Origin: Brucella tritici
GTDB lineage: Bacteria > Pseudomonadota > Alphaproteobacteria > Rhizobiales > Rhizobiaceae
Assembly: GCF_902825325.1 (NCBI RefSeq)
Contig: NZ_CADEAR010000004.1
Location: 308,730-372,729, forward strand
Length of the DNA stretch: 64,000 bases
Reading direction: 5' to 3'
Each line of letters starts with the position of its first letter. Position 1 is the stretch's first letter. A program made the position numbers and the translations under genes. The notes under the pieces are model-generated. The model was not told the DNA's origin, did no database searches, and saw only the letters and a program-made list of their open reading frames with translations. Below are positions 44,714 to 52,799 of the stretch, one piece after another.

Positions 44714-46225
44714 ATGAAAAGGGTCCAATCTTCTCCGTTGCATTACGACTGCCTGCAAAGTTTTTTGTCGGAGCTTGAGCAGCGTAATGATCTCGTTCGG
44801 ATCAAACGTCCGGTATCTCTTGTCCAGGAGATAACGGAAATCCATAAGCGTGTGCTTGAGGCTGATGGCCCGGCATTGATCTTCGAGCAACCGGTCGATG
44901 CCGATGGGCGTCTGCATTCAATCCCCCTCGTGGCCAACCTTTTTGGCTCTGAGCGACGTATTGCATTGGGGCTTGGGCGTGCCGTCGAGGAAATCCCTGA
45001 CCTTGCCTGGATGCTTGCAGAGTTGCGGGCACCTAAACCGCCGCGCTCGGCAGGGGAAATATGGACCAAGCTGCCCTTGGCAAAGGCTGCATTGAATATG
45101 CGCCCTCGGCTAGTCAGTCGCGCACCGGTGCAGGCGAAAATATTGGAAGGCGAAACCGTCAATCTCGATCTATTACCGATTCAATGGTGTTGGCCGGGAG
45201 AGCCCGCGCCGCTTGTTACCTGGCCGTTGATTATCACTCGGGCACCAGACGATCCATCCGATATCAATGTCGGAATTTACCGGATGCAGAAGCTTGGCCG
45301 GGACAGGTTAATCATGCGCTGGCTCGCCCATCGCGGCGGTGCGCGTCATCACCGAATGTGGCAAAGGCTGGGGGAGGATATGCCCGTTGCAGTGGCTATC
45401 GGGGCAGATCCGGCGACGATCCTTGCCGCCATTATGCCCTTGCCAGAAGGGATGAGCGAACTTGCCTTCTCGGGACTGCTTGCCGGGCGAAGGCCTTCTG
45501 TCGTTGATGCGCACACTGTGCCGCTCTCCGTGCCCGCTAACGCTGAAATCATTCTGGAAGGGCGAGTTTCCGCATCAGTGACAGCGCCAGAGGGGCCGTA
45601 TGGCGATCATACCGGTTACTATAATAGCGTCGAGGAATTCCCGGTCATGCAGGTGACGGCGATCACCATGCGGAAAAACCCGGTCTATCTCTCGACCTAC
45701 ACTGGTCGCCCACCGGATGAGCCTTCCAGACTGGGTGAAGTGATGAACGAGCTGTTCGTGCCAATCGTACGAAAGCAGTTCCCGGAAATTGCCGACTTAT
45801 GGCTGCCTCCGGCGGCGTGTTCTTATCGTGCAATGGTGGTCTCGATCGACAAGCGCTATCCCGGCCAAGCGCGGCGGGTGATGATGGGGCTTTGGTCGAT
45901 GCTGCCGCAGTTCAGTTATACGAAGCTCATAATCGCGGTCGATCCCGACATAAATGTTCGCAGCTGGGATGATGTCATGTGGGCGCTCGCGACGCGTTTC
46001 GATGCGAGCCGCGACATCATCACACTTGCCGACACACCAGTGGATTATCTCGATTTCGCATCGCCGCGCTCAGGCTTGGGTGGAAAGCTTGGACTTGATG
46101 CGACCAACAAGATCGGCTCAGAAACTGACCGGGAGTGGGGCGCTGTGCTGAAGATGAGCGAAGATGTGGTCGCCCGTGTAGATGCCATGTGGGGTGAGCT
46201 TGGGTTGAATAAGGATAACATGTGA
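44714..46225 (+). CDS. ubiD: UbiD-family prenylated-FMN decarboxylase
   Basis: A 503-residue enzyme of the UbiD family, which uses prenylated FMN to remove a carboxyl group from aromatic acids such as 3-polyprenyl-4-hydroxybenzoate. The middle segments RLIMRWLAHRGGARHHRMW and EGPYGDHTGYYN, with the conserved acidic residues near EFPVMQVTAITMR, are typical. The real start is the ATG at 44714; a longer frame covering the FNR box is not translated plausibly. Its stop overlaps ubiX by one base. Its position beside ubiTUV and under the same FNR box suggests a ubiquinone role, although a UbiD paralogue for another aromatic acid is possible. Confidence 0.9.
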   Translation: MKRVQSSPLHYDCLQSFLSELEQRNDLVRIKRPVSLVQEITEIHKRVLEADGPALIFEQPVDADGRLHSIPLVANLFGSERRIALGLGRAVEEIPDLAWMLAELRAPKPPRSAGEIWTKLPLAKAALNMRPRLVSRAPVQAKILEGETVNLDLLPIQWCWPGEPAPLVTWPLIITRAPDDPSDINVGIYRMQKLGRDRLIMRWLAHRGGARHHRMWQRLGEDMPVAVAIGADPATILAAIMPLPEGMSELAFSGLLAGRRPSVVDAHTVPLSVPANAEIILEGRVSASVTAPEGPYGDHTGYYNSVEEFPVMQVTAITMRKNPVYLSTYTGRPPDEPSRLGEVMNELFVPIVRKQFPEIADLWLPPAACSYRAMVVSIDKRYPGQARRVMMGLWSMLPQFSYTKLIIAVDPDINVRSWDDVMWALATRFDASRDIITLADTPVDYLDFASPRSGLGGKLGLDATNKIGSETDREWGAVLKMSEDVVARVDAMWGELGLNKDNM

Positions 46226-46803
46226 TGAAACGGGTTGTGGTAGGTATTTCCGGTGCATCGGGCGCCCTCATCCCGCTCAAGCTGCTGGAGCAGCTTTCGA
46301 CTTTAAACGACGTTGAGACGCATTTGGTCGTGTCGGATGCCGCACAGCAGACCTTGCGTCACGAGTTAGGCCCCGACGGTTATGCGCTTCTGCACAGGCT
46401 TGCGCACAGAAGCTATTCTGTCGGCGATATTGGTGCTTTGATTGCGAGTGGATCGGTCGCCACCGCCGGTATGATCGTTGCGCCGTGTTCCATGCGGACG
46501 CTCGCGGCTATCGCAACGGGGCACAGCGATAGTCTGTTAACCCGCGCCGCTGACGTTCACTTGAAGGAACGGCGCCGGCTGATCCTGATCGCACGAGAAA
46601 CGCCGCTGCATCTGGTCCATCTGCGCAATATGTGCACGGTGACAGAAATGGGCGCGATTGTGATGCCGCCAGTTCCAGCCTTTTACTTCAAACCGCAATC
46701 GGTCGATGAAGTGGCTGATCAGATCGCGGCGCGAGCCATCGATCTGATCAGTATTGGTGGAAAGCAATCGAAAAGTTGGGCAGGAATACCCGGTAATCAA
46801 TAA
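46225..46803 (+). CDS. ubiX: UbiX flavin prenyltransferase
   Basis: A 192-residue enzyme that makes prenylated FMN, the cofactor of UbiD. The FMN-binding VVGISGASGA start and the later PCSMRTLAAIATGHSDSL and ERRRLILIARETPL segments are hallmarks. The ATG at 46225 shares its A with the TGA of ubiD; a GTG one codon earlier is also possible. The coupling fits a cofactor-maker paired with its user. The gene is followed 14 bp later by the convergent M24 peptidase stop. Confidence 0.94.
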   Translation: MKRVVVGISGASGALIPLKLLEQLSTLNDVETHLVVSDAAQQTLRHELGPDGYALLHRLAHRSYSVGDIGALIASGSVATAGMIVAPCSMRTLAAIATGHSDSLLTRAADVHLKERRRLILIARETPLHLVHLRNMCTVTEMGAIVMPPVPAFYFKPQSVDEVADQIAARAIDLISIGGKQSKSWAGIPGNQ

Positions 46804-46817
46804 CAGCAGTTACAGCC

Positions 46818-47960
46818 TTATGCGAAAGGTTCGGTAGGGCCTTTCGCTGGCTGGGTAAACCATTTCGGCCCGGTTGCCGTCATATGGATATGATCTTCCA
46901 GACGAATACCGAATTGGTCTGGAATCACAATCATCGGCTCGTTGGAGAAGCACATGCCTTCAGCAAGGGGGAGTGAATTCCCGCGAACGATGTATGGGGC
47001 CTCGTGAATTTCCAGACCAAGGCCATGACCGGCGCGATGCGGAAGGCCGGGCAACGCATAATCCGGTCCCAATCCATGCTTCACGAGTGCAGCGCGTGCC
47101 GCATCGTCAAGGGTTGAACAGGCCGCACCAAGCTTAGCCGCGTCGAAAACGGCCTGTTGCGCTTCACGTTCGATTGCCCAAACGCGTGAAAACTCTGCGC
47201 TTGGCTCTTCCAGCATGTAGGTGCGCGTAAGATCGGAGTGGTAGCCATCGATACGGCATCCGGTATCGACGAGGATAACGTCACCGGGCTGATAGAACTG
47301 TTCTCCATCTGCACCATGCGGCAACGAGGTCGCAGCTCCGAAAGAGACAATGCAGAATGTCGAACCGCCAGTAGCACCAAGGGCACGGTGCTGTTCATCG
47401 ATAAAGCGCACCACATCGCTTGCGGCGATGCCGGGCTTTATCGATGCATGTGCGCGGCGATGGACTTCAAGTGTCAGATTCATCGCGTACTGAATGATCG
47501 CAATTTCATTGGCTGACTTGCTGATGCGCTGTTCACGGATCAGTTCACTGCCGTCAAGCAAGCGCTCCGGCGAGATTTCGTGTTTAAGAGCATTATAGAC
47601 GAACAGCGGCACAGCATCATCTACGGCAAGTGTAGCGCTTGCCGGAATGAGTGACGCTATCAGTTCAGCACTGCTCTCTTCCTCCTGCCACACGCGGATT
47701 TCACCCGGCAGATGCGGCAGGCTTTCGACGCGGCTTCGTTCAAAGCCGGGAACGATATAAACGACTTCCGACGGTGTGACGAGGGCGCCCAGAAAACGTT
47801 CGCTGATATGCCAGACAAGCCCGGTATAATAACGCAAACTTGCTGTTGGCCCGAGCAGAAGCCCGCCAATCCCGCGCTCTCTCAACTTGCTTTGCAACAA
47901 TGCCAATCGTTCAAGACGTTCTGCGTGTTCGATGCGTGGAGGAGATGACGGTGAAGTCAT
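46818..47960 (-). CDS. M24 family Xaa-Pro aminopeptidase-like protein
   Basis: A 380-residue pita-bread metallopeptidase with a creatinase-like N-terminal domain. The dinuclear metal ligands are visible: two aspartates in VDTGCRIDGYHSDLTRT, the histidine in HRAGHGLGLEIHEAP, and glutamates in CFSNEPMI and RLEDHI. It should cleave the residue before proline in short peptides, or an arginine- or proline-like relative. AAAGG lies upstream of the ATG. GCGAAAGG (46822-46829) and CCTTTCGC (46840-46847) near its end could form a hairpin. Confidence 0.9.
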   Translation of the reverse strand: MTSPSSPPRIEHAERLERLALLQSKLRERGIGGLLLGPTASLRYYTGLVWHISERFLGALVTPSEVVYIVPGFERSRVESLPHLPGEIRVWQEEESSAELIASLIPASATLAVDDAVPLFVYNALKHEISPERLLDGSELIREQRISKSANEIAIIQYAMNLTLEVHRRAHASIKPGIAASDVVRFIDEQHRALGATGGSTFCIVSFGAATSLPHGADGEQFYQPGDVILVDTGCRIDGYHSDLTRTYMLEEPSAEFSRVWAIEREAQQAVFDAAKLGAACSTLDDAARAALVKHGLGPDYALPGLPHRAGHGLGLEIHEAPYIVRGNSLPLAEGMCFSNEPMIVIPDQFGIRLEDHIHMTATGPKWFTQPAKGPTEPFA

Positions 47961-48333
47961 AATGCATACCTTTGCGATTTGTTTCTGGCAAAGCCTGCGT
48001 CCGAACGCAGCTTGCTTCCGGGCAGATATATCACGGCTGTGGCTATCTGAAAGTCATCTCTCCGCTATTGCGTTCAAAAGTTCAGGACGGCAAGGCTGAT
48101 TAGCGAAACACGACACAAGACGCCGTTCACGGGGACTTTTGTGGGATAACGGCGAGACTGTTGCCTGGAATGTCTGAGTGAGTGCACGATCACAAAGTGA
48201 TGATAATCAGTCCGTTTTTTCCGTGGCACATTGCGAGCCGGAATTGAAAACATTAGGTGAGGTCACACTGCGGTAACAAAGTTACGGTAAAAGGCTGCAG
48301 TTTCAAAAATGACTTTAGCGTCTGTGAGGTTTC
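47961..48333. other. 373-bp intergenic region
   Basis: No supported gene. It carries the divergent promoters of the M24 peptidase and the small membrane protein. One short palindrome, GTAAC-AAA-GTTAC (48273-48285), lies about 50 bp before the small gene. I see no RNA gene or other repeat. Confidence 0.4.
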
Positions 48334-48528
48334 ATGCCTGAGTTGTGGCAGTGGGTTTCCGCTTTCGGTTTTTCGATTGTTATCATCGTTGCGGCGCTGG
48401 TCTATCTCAACATGTCAAACCGTGAAACGCCTGGTGATATGTTTAATCTCTTCACGAAAGTTGGTGCTGTCGCAGTAGCGTTCGTTGCTGCCTTCGCTAG
48501 CCTGGCCGCCGCCGCCATTATTGATTGA
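48334..48528 (+). CDS. small two-helix membrane protein (64 residues)
   Basis: A 64-residue protein beginning MPELWQWV, with a first helix AFGFSIVIIVAALVYLNM and a second AVAVAFVAAFASLAAAAIID, joined by the polar linker SNRETPGDMFNLFTK. The sharp hydrophobic blocks and GTGAGG before the ATG make it credible. Function unknown; it resembles small inner-membrane proteins in general. Its stop lies nine bases before the stop of the convergent RpiR gene. Confidence 0.6.
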   Translation: MPELWQWVSAFGFSIVIIVAALVYLNMSNRETPGDMFNLFTKVGAVAVAFVAAFASLAAAAIID

Positions 48529-48537
48529 TCTTGCCGC

Positions 48538-49386
48538 TTATATTTTCAGCGAAGACACTGCGGCTTCGCTCTTATGCACATAATCGTTCGCATCCTGTTG
48601 CCGTTGGAACAGCAGGATAAAGAGTAAGTCCGTCAAAACCAGTTGTGCATCGCGTGCCGTGATTGACGACGAGCGCACCCGTTCTTCATCGGCAACTGTA
48701 TATAGGCGAATATCAGCGATCTTGTTGAGCGGGTTTTCGTTGAGGCCTGTAACAGCGATCACGGTTGCTCCCCACTTCTTGGCCTGCTCGGCGATGCGAA
48801 GGGTCTCGATGCTCGTTCCCGAATAGGAAAGGGCAAACAGAACGTCACCCTCATGCAATGTGGAAACATTGGCCATCTGGATATGGCTATCGCTGTCGTG
48901 CATTACATTGCGCCCAAGCTTCATCAGCTTGTAGGAAAAATCACGCGCAACGAGTGACGATGCGCCAACGCCAGCGAGATGAATACGCCGGGCGCTGACC
49001 AGCGCTTGCAATGCGCCGTCGATACCTTGTTCATTGTTGACGGAAATCGTCTGCTGCATGGATTGTAGCTTGCTGCCGATCAGCTTTCGCAGGACCGTAA
49101 TATAACTGTCGCCGGTCTCGATGCTGCCGTGGACCATGCCTGCCGGAACCTGCCATTCTTTGGCTCGAGCTTCGCTGACCGCGAGTTTAAGTTCCTGATA
49201 GCCGTCAAAACCGAACTTTTGACTGAACTTGACGACGCTCGATTGACTGCGGCCGGTCGCGACTGCGAGCGCGGAAGAGGAAAGCTTCAATACCTGTTCT
49301 GGATGATCGACGATGAACTGGCCGATCTTTCGGTCTGCAATGGTCAGCTCGTTCAACTTGGCGTTGATCTTCTGCAGGATCGACAT
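48538..49386 (-). CDS. RpiR/MurR family transcriptional regulator with SIS domain
   Basis: A 282-residue regulator. The N-terminal RpiR-type helix-turn-helix covers IADRKIGQFIVDHPE and VATGRSQSSVVKFSQKFGF. The C-terminal SIS domain binds sugar phosphates (LAGVGASSLVARDF and LSYSGTSIETL). In MurNAc clusters the homologue MurR senses MurNAc-6-phosphate. Here it is divergent from the MurA paralogue and next to murQ and anmK, so the same ligand is likely. Two matching palindromes in this cluster are probable operators. Confidence 0.88.
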   Translation of the reverse strand: MSILQKINAKLNELTIADRKIGQFIVDHPEQVLKLSSSALAVATGRSQSSVVKFSQKFGFDGYQELKLAVSEARAKEWQVPAGMVHGSIETGDSYITVLRKLIGSKLQSMQQTISVNNEQGIDGALQALVSARRIHLAGVGASSLVARDFSYKLMKLGRNVMHDSDSHIQMANVSTLHEGDVLFALSYSGTSIETLRIAEQAKKWGATVIAVTGLNENPLNKIADIRLYTVADEERVRSSSITARDAQLVLTDLLFILLFQRQQDANDYVHKSEAAVSSLKI

Positions 49387-49462
49387 GCGCGATTAATCCC
49401 CACTCCGGCGTCGGAAGGCTCGATATTCGATTGCCTTGCCTCATAAGACAACCGAAATTGAT

Positions 49463-49481
49463 TTGGAATATAAAATTCCAA
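49463..49481. promoter_or_regulatory. palindromic operator candidate upstream of the murA paralogue
   Basis: TTGGAAT (49463-49469) and ATTCCAA (49475-49481) flank ATAAA. The core GGAAT-N5-ATTCC is shared with the site before murQ. A second half-site GGAAT starts at 49497, 32 bp after the first GGAAT at 49465. The site is in the divergent gap between the RpiR-type regulator and the murA paralogue. Confidence 0.72.
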
Positions 49482-49539
49482 TCTTTTAAAATTTACGGAA
49501 TGAGCTAACTATCCACAAGATGGTACATGGTGGAGAGAC

Positions 49540-50796
49540 ATGGAACGACTGCGAATTGTCGGTGGACGACCGTTACAGGGAGCGGTCACTATCTCCGGTG
49601 CGAAAAACGCTGCGCTGCCTCAGATCGCGGCTTCCCTGCTAAGTCCCCACCCTGTTGAGCTTACCAACCTTCCAGCGGTGAGTGATGTTGAAAACATGCT
49701 CAATGTCGTGCAGTCGCACGGGGCACAGGTCTCCCGCACGCCGCATTCGACGACAATTGCCGCCGCTGAACTCGTCGAAGGAGAAACGCCTTATGACACT
49801 GTAAGGCGAATGCGTGCGACGGTTCTGGTGCTGGCACCTCTGTTGGCGAGACTGGGTAAAGTTCGTGTTTCCTTGCCGGGCGGATGCGCCATTGGCGCGC
49901 GGCCTGTCGATATGCACTTGAAAGCGCTCTCCACACTTGGCGCACATGTTTCCATTGATCGCGGCTGGATCGTTGCTTCGTCCGATAGCGGCCTGATCGG
50001 AAGCCGGATTGTTTTGCCCGCACCTTCCGTTGGCGCGACGGCAACAGCAATGATGGCGGCAACCGCCGCTCGTGGCGAGACGGAAATATTGAACGCAGCC
50101 CGTGAACCGGAAATTGCTGACCTTGCAGCATGTCTTGGGGCCATGGGCGCGCAGATTGAAGGGGCGGGTACGCATCGCATTCTGATTCAGGGCGATACAT
50201 CTTGGCGTTCTGCACGCCATCACAGCATACCGGATCGTATCGAAGCCGGAACTTATGCAGTTGCTGCGGCGATTACCGGCGGCACGCTCGAATTGACACA
50301 TGCTCGTCTTGAGCATCTCGCTTCTGTTGTGCAAATGCTTGAAACTATGGGCGTCAGTGTATGGCCGAGCGACCGCGGTCTGGTTGTTTCGCGTAATGGC
50401 GTCTTACGTGGCACTGATTTGACGACCGAACCCTATCCCGGCTTCCCTACCGATTTGCAGGCCCAGTTCATGGCGTTGGCAGCATGTGCCGAAGGAGCAT
50501 CGCTCATTCGCGAGACAGTGTTCGAAAGCCGGTTCATGCATGTGCCGGAACTGATGCGGCTTGGCGCTGACATCAAACTGCAGGGAACAACTGCTCTGGT
50601 ACGCGGCGGGCGCCCGCTGCACGGCGCACAAGTCATGGCAACAGATCTACGAGCGTCCGTGTCGCTTGTTCTCGCAGCGCTGGTTGCCGAGGGAGAAACT
50701 GTCGTTAATCGCATCTATCATCTTGATCGCGGGTATGAACAGCTTGACCGCAAACTGAAACTTTGCGGTGCAGATATAGAACGGCTGTCAGAATGA
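49540..50796 (+). CDS. MurA paralogue, UDP-GlcNAc 1-carboxyvinyltransferase
   Basis: A 418-residue EPSP-synthase-fold enzyme with clear identity to MurA, which transfers enolpyruvate to UDP-GlcNAc in the first step of peptidoglycan synthesis. The catalytic residues match E. coli MurA in position: K22 (SGAKNAALP), the PEP- and fosfomycin-reactive cysteine C116 ([13 protein letters not shown]), D305 ([10 protein letters not shown]) and R397 (HLDRGYE). GGTGGAGAG lies before the ATG. It sits in a MurNAc catabolic cluster rather than with cell-wall synthesis genes, so it is probably a second copy. Its stop overlaps the next kinase. Confidence 0.9.
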   Translation: MERLRIVGGRPLQGAVTISGAKNAALPQIAASLLSPHPVELTNLPAVSDVENMLNVVQSHGAQVSRTPHSTTIAAAELVEGETPYDTVRRMRATVLVLAPLLARLGKVRVSLPGGCAIGARPVDMHLKALSTLGAHVSIDRGWIVASSDSGLIGSRIVLPAPSVGATATAMMAATAARGETEILNAAREPEIADLAACLGAMGAQIEGAGTHRILIQGDTSWRSARHHSIPDRIEAGTYAVAAAITGGTLELTHARLEHLASVVQMLETMGVSVWPSDRGLVVSRNGVLRGTDLTTEPYPGFPTDLQAQFMALAACAEGASLIRETVFESRFMHVPELMRLGADIKLQGTTALVRGGRPLHGAQVMATDLRASVSLVLAALVAEGETVVNRIYHLDRGYEQLDRKLKLCGADIERLSE

Positions 50797-51686
50797 TGTC
50801 GGACAGGGTTGGGAAAAATCGGTTCTATCTTGGCGTAGATGGCGGCGGTACGGGTTGTCGAGCCCGGTTGGAAGATGAGGTCGGCAACGTACTCGGACAA
50901 GGATTGTCCGGCCCGGCGACTACACGGCTCGGGATAGACAAGGCATGGGAATCCATTGCACGTGCGTTTGACGCAGCGATCAGCGAGGCAGGTCTGTGTG
51001 CGGAAGAACTGGCCCGAACGCATGCAGGTGTTGGGCTGGCGGGCATAGGCAGGCAAGGTGCGCTCGAAGCACTTCAGGCTATACAGCATCCCTTTTCGAG
51101 TATTCATTTCATAAGCGACGGCAAGGGCGCTTGTCTTGGTGCGCATTCGGGTAATGACGGAGCTATCGTTATTGCTGGGACCGGATCAATTGGCCTTGGC
51201 TTCGTGAATGGCACCGACATTCGTGTTGGAGGCTATGGCTTTCCCATCTCAGACGAAGGCAGTGGTGCTTTTCTGGGGTTGACTGCGATTCAGCGGGCGC
51301 TTCAGGCCTATGACGGACGTATTGAACGCACGCCACTTCTCAACGAAGTCATGGTGCGTTTTAATCAAAACCCGATGGAGGCGGTCGCGTGGATGGACCG
51401 GGCCACTGCCACGGAATATGCATCTCTGGCACCTATGGTCATGCGCCATGCGGATCAGGGCGATGCAGCCGCGCGCCAGATCGTTCAAGCTGCTGCGGGC
51501 CATATAGATACGATCGTGCGCGTACTTTTCGAAAAAGGGGCACCTCGCGTTACGCTGCTCGGCGGGCTTGCTACTCCACTCGAACCGTGGCTGGCGCCGG
51601 ATGTCCGTCGGCGACTGAAACCTGCCGATGGCGATGCTGTTTCAGGTGCGATCATTCTTGCTCGAAATATGGTGATCTCCAGTTGA
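50793..51686 (+). CDS. BadF/BadG-family N-acetylhexosamine kinase (NagK/MurK-like)
   Basis: A 297-residue member of the ASKHA kinases. The phosphate motif GVDGGGTGCRARL is near the N-terminus, followed by an IAGTGSIGLGFVNG segment and the GGYGFPISDEGSGAFLG motif of bacterial GlcNAc/glucosamine kinases. The ATG at 50793 overlaps the MurA paralogue stop (ATGA). In this context it would phosphorylate GlcNAc or MurNAc, leaving anhydro-MurNAc to AnmK. The true sugar cannot be told from sequence. Confidence 0.85.
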   Translation: MMSDRVGKNRFYLGVDGGGTGCRARLEDEVGNVLGQGLSGPATTRLGIDKAWESIARAFDAAISEAGLCAEELARTHAGVGLAGIGRQGALEALQAIQHPFSSIHFISDGKGACLGAHSGNDGAIVIAGTGSIGLGFVNGTDIRVGGYGFPISDEGSGAFLGLTAIQRALQAYDGRIERTPLLNEVMVRFNQNPMEAVAWMDRATATEYASLAPMVMRHADQGDAAARQIVQAAAGHIDTIVRVLFEKGAPRVTLLGGLATPLEPWLAPDVRRRLKPADGDAVSGAIILARNMVISS

Positions 51687-51713
51687 GCGCAAACGTATGG
51701 CACTCATCGAATA

Positions 51714-51728
51714 GGAATAATTTATTCC
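51714..51728. promoter_or_regulatory. palindromic operator candidate upstream of murQ
   Basis: GGAATAATTTATTCC is a perfect 15-bp palindrome with the same GGAAT-N5-ATTCC core as the site at 49465-49479. A second half-site GGAAT begins at 51747, 33 bp after the first, and continues as GGAAT-N5-ATCTT. It lies in the 134-bp gap before murQ, so murQ may have its own promoter inside the cluster. Confidence 0.72.
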
Positions 51729-51820
51729 ATTATGCGATTGACTATGGGAATTTATAATCTTACCATTCATTAACCATATGGCAGCGGATCCTGAACGCTG
51801 TTCTATAAGCAGGCAGAGGC

Positions 51821-52744
51821 ATGACTGAACAGGCATTGTTATCTGAACTGGATAGGCTGGTTTCAGAAGAACGAAACCCCCGCACGATGGATATCGATCT
51901 CTTGTCGAGCCTTGCTATTGTGCGCCGTATTAACGATGAAGATCATCTGGTTCCCACCGCCGTTGAGCAAGTACTGCCTCAGGTCGCGCAGGCCGTCGAT
52001 AAGATTGTCGACGCATTTCGGGTCGGCGGCCGACTGATTTATTTGGGCGCAGGAACAAGCGGACGTCTCGGCGTTCTCGATGCATCGGAATGTCCGCCGA
52101 CTTTCAGCGTGCCGGAGGGCGTGGTGATAGGGCTGATTGCAGGTGGCGTGGATGCGCTGCAACATGCAATCGAAGGGGCAGAAGATGATCCGTTGCTTGG
52201 GGAATCTGACTTGCGCAACATAGGTTTGTCTTCGCACGATGTTGTTGTGGGAATCGCGGTCAGTGGGCGCACGCCCTATGTGATAGGTGGTCTGGCCTAC
52301 GCAGCATCTATTGGCGCCACGACCGTGGCGCTCTCCTGCAATCCCGATTCGACCATTGCGACCTTGGCTGAAATCGCCATATCGCCGGTTGTCGGGCCTG
52401 AAATACTGACAGGCTCAACACGCCTTAAGTCCGGTACGGCGCAGAAGCTAGTTCTTAATATGCTGACGACGGCGAGCATGATCCGGATCGGGAAAACATA
52501 CGAGAACCTCATGGTGGACGTCAGTGCCACCAACAATAAGCTTGTTGCGCGGGCATCGCGAATTGTCATGCAGGCAACCGGATGCGGGGCGGGGGAGGCG
52601 AAACGCGTTCTCGCTCTGACCGACAATGACGTGAAGCTTGCAATTCTCATCACGATCACCGGAATGCCAGTGGATGAGGCAAGAAAGGCATTAAAGAATG
52701 CTGGGGGATTTCTTAGACAGGCAATAAATGCCAATAAAGCGTGA
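51821..52744 (+). CDS. murQ: MurNAc-6-phosphate etherase
   Basis: A 307-residue SIS-fold enzyme that splits MurNAc-6-phosphate into GlcNAc-6-phosphate and D-lactate. The start [16 protein letters not shown], the [24 protein letters not shown] segment and the AIEGAEDD segment are diagnostic, and the [13 protein letters not shown] segment completes the family pattern. It is preceded by a palindrome shared with the murA paralogue promoter and followed 55 bp later by the importer binding protein. Confidence 0.96.
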   Translation: MTEQALLSELDRLVSEERNPRTMDIDLLSSLAIVRRINDEDHLVPTAVEQVLPQVAQAVDKIVDAFRVGGRLIYLGAGTSGRLGVLDASECPPTFSVPEGVVIGLIAGGVDALQHAIEGAEDDPLLGESDLRNIGLSSHDVVVGIAVSGRTPYVIGGLAYAASIGATTVALSCNPDSTIATLAEIAISPVVGPEILTGSTRLKSGTAQKLVLNMLTTASMIRIGKTYENLMVDVSATNNKLVARASRIVMQATGCGAGEAKRVLALTDNDVKLAILITITGMPVDEARKALKNAGGFLRQAINANKA

Positions 52745-52799
52745 GCCGAAGCGGGGAAGCAATCGGACATAGCATTGTAGTAATTTGCGAGGGAAGAAA

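Noticed and set aside
46822..46847. GCGAAAGG and CCTTTCGC near the end of the M24 gene as a terminator
   Set aside because: The repeat lies inside the coding end with a 10-base loop and no T run after it, so the evidence is too thin to list it as a terminator.
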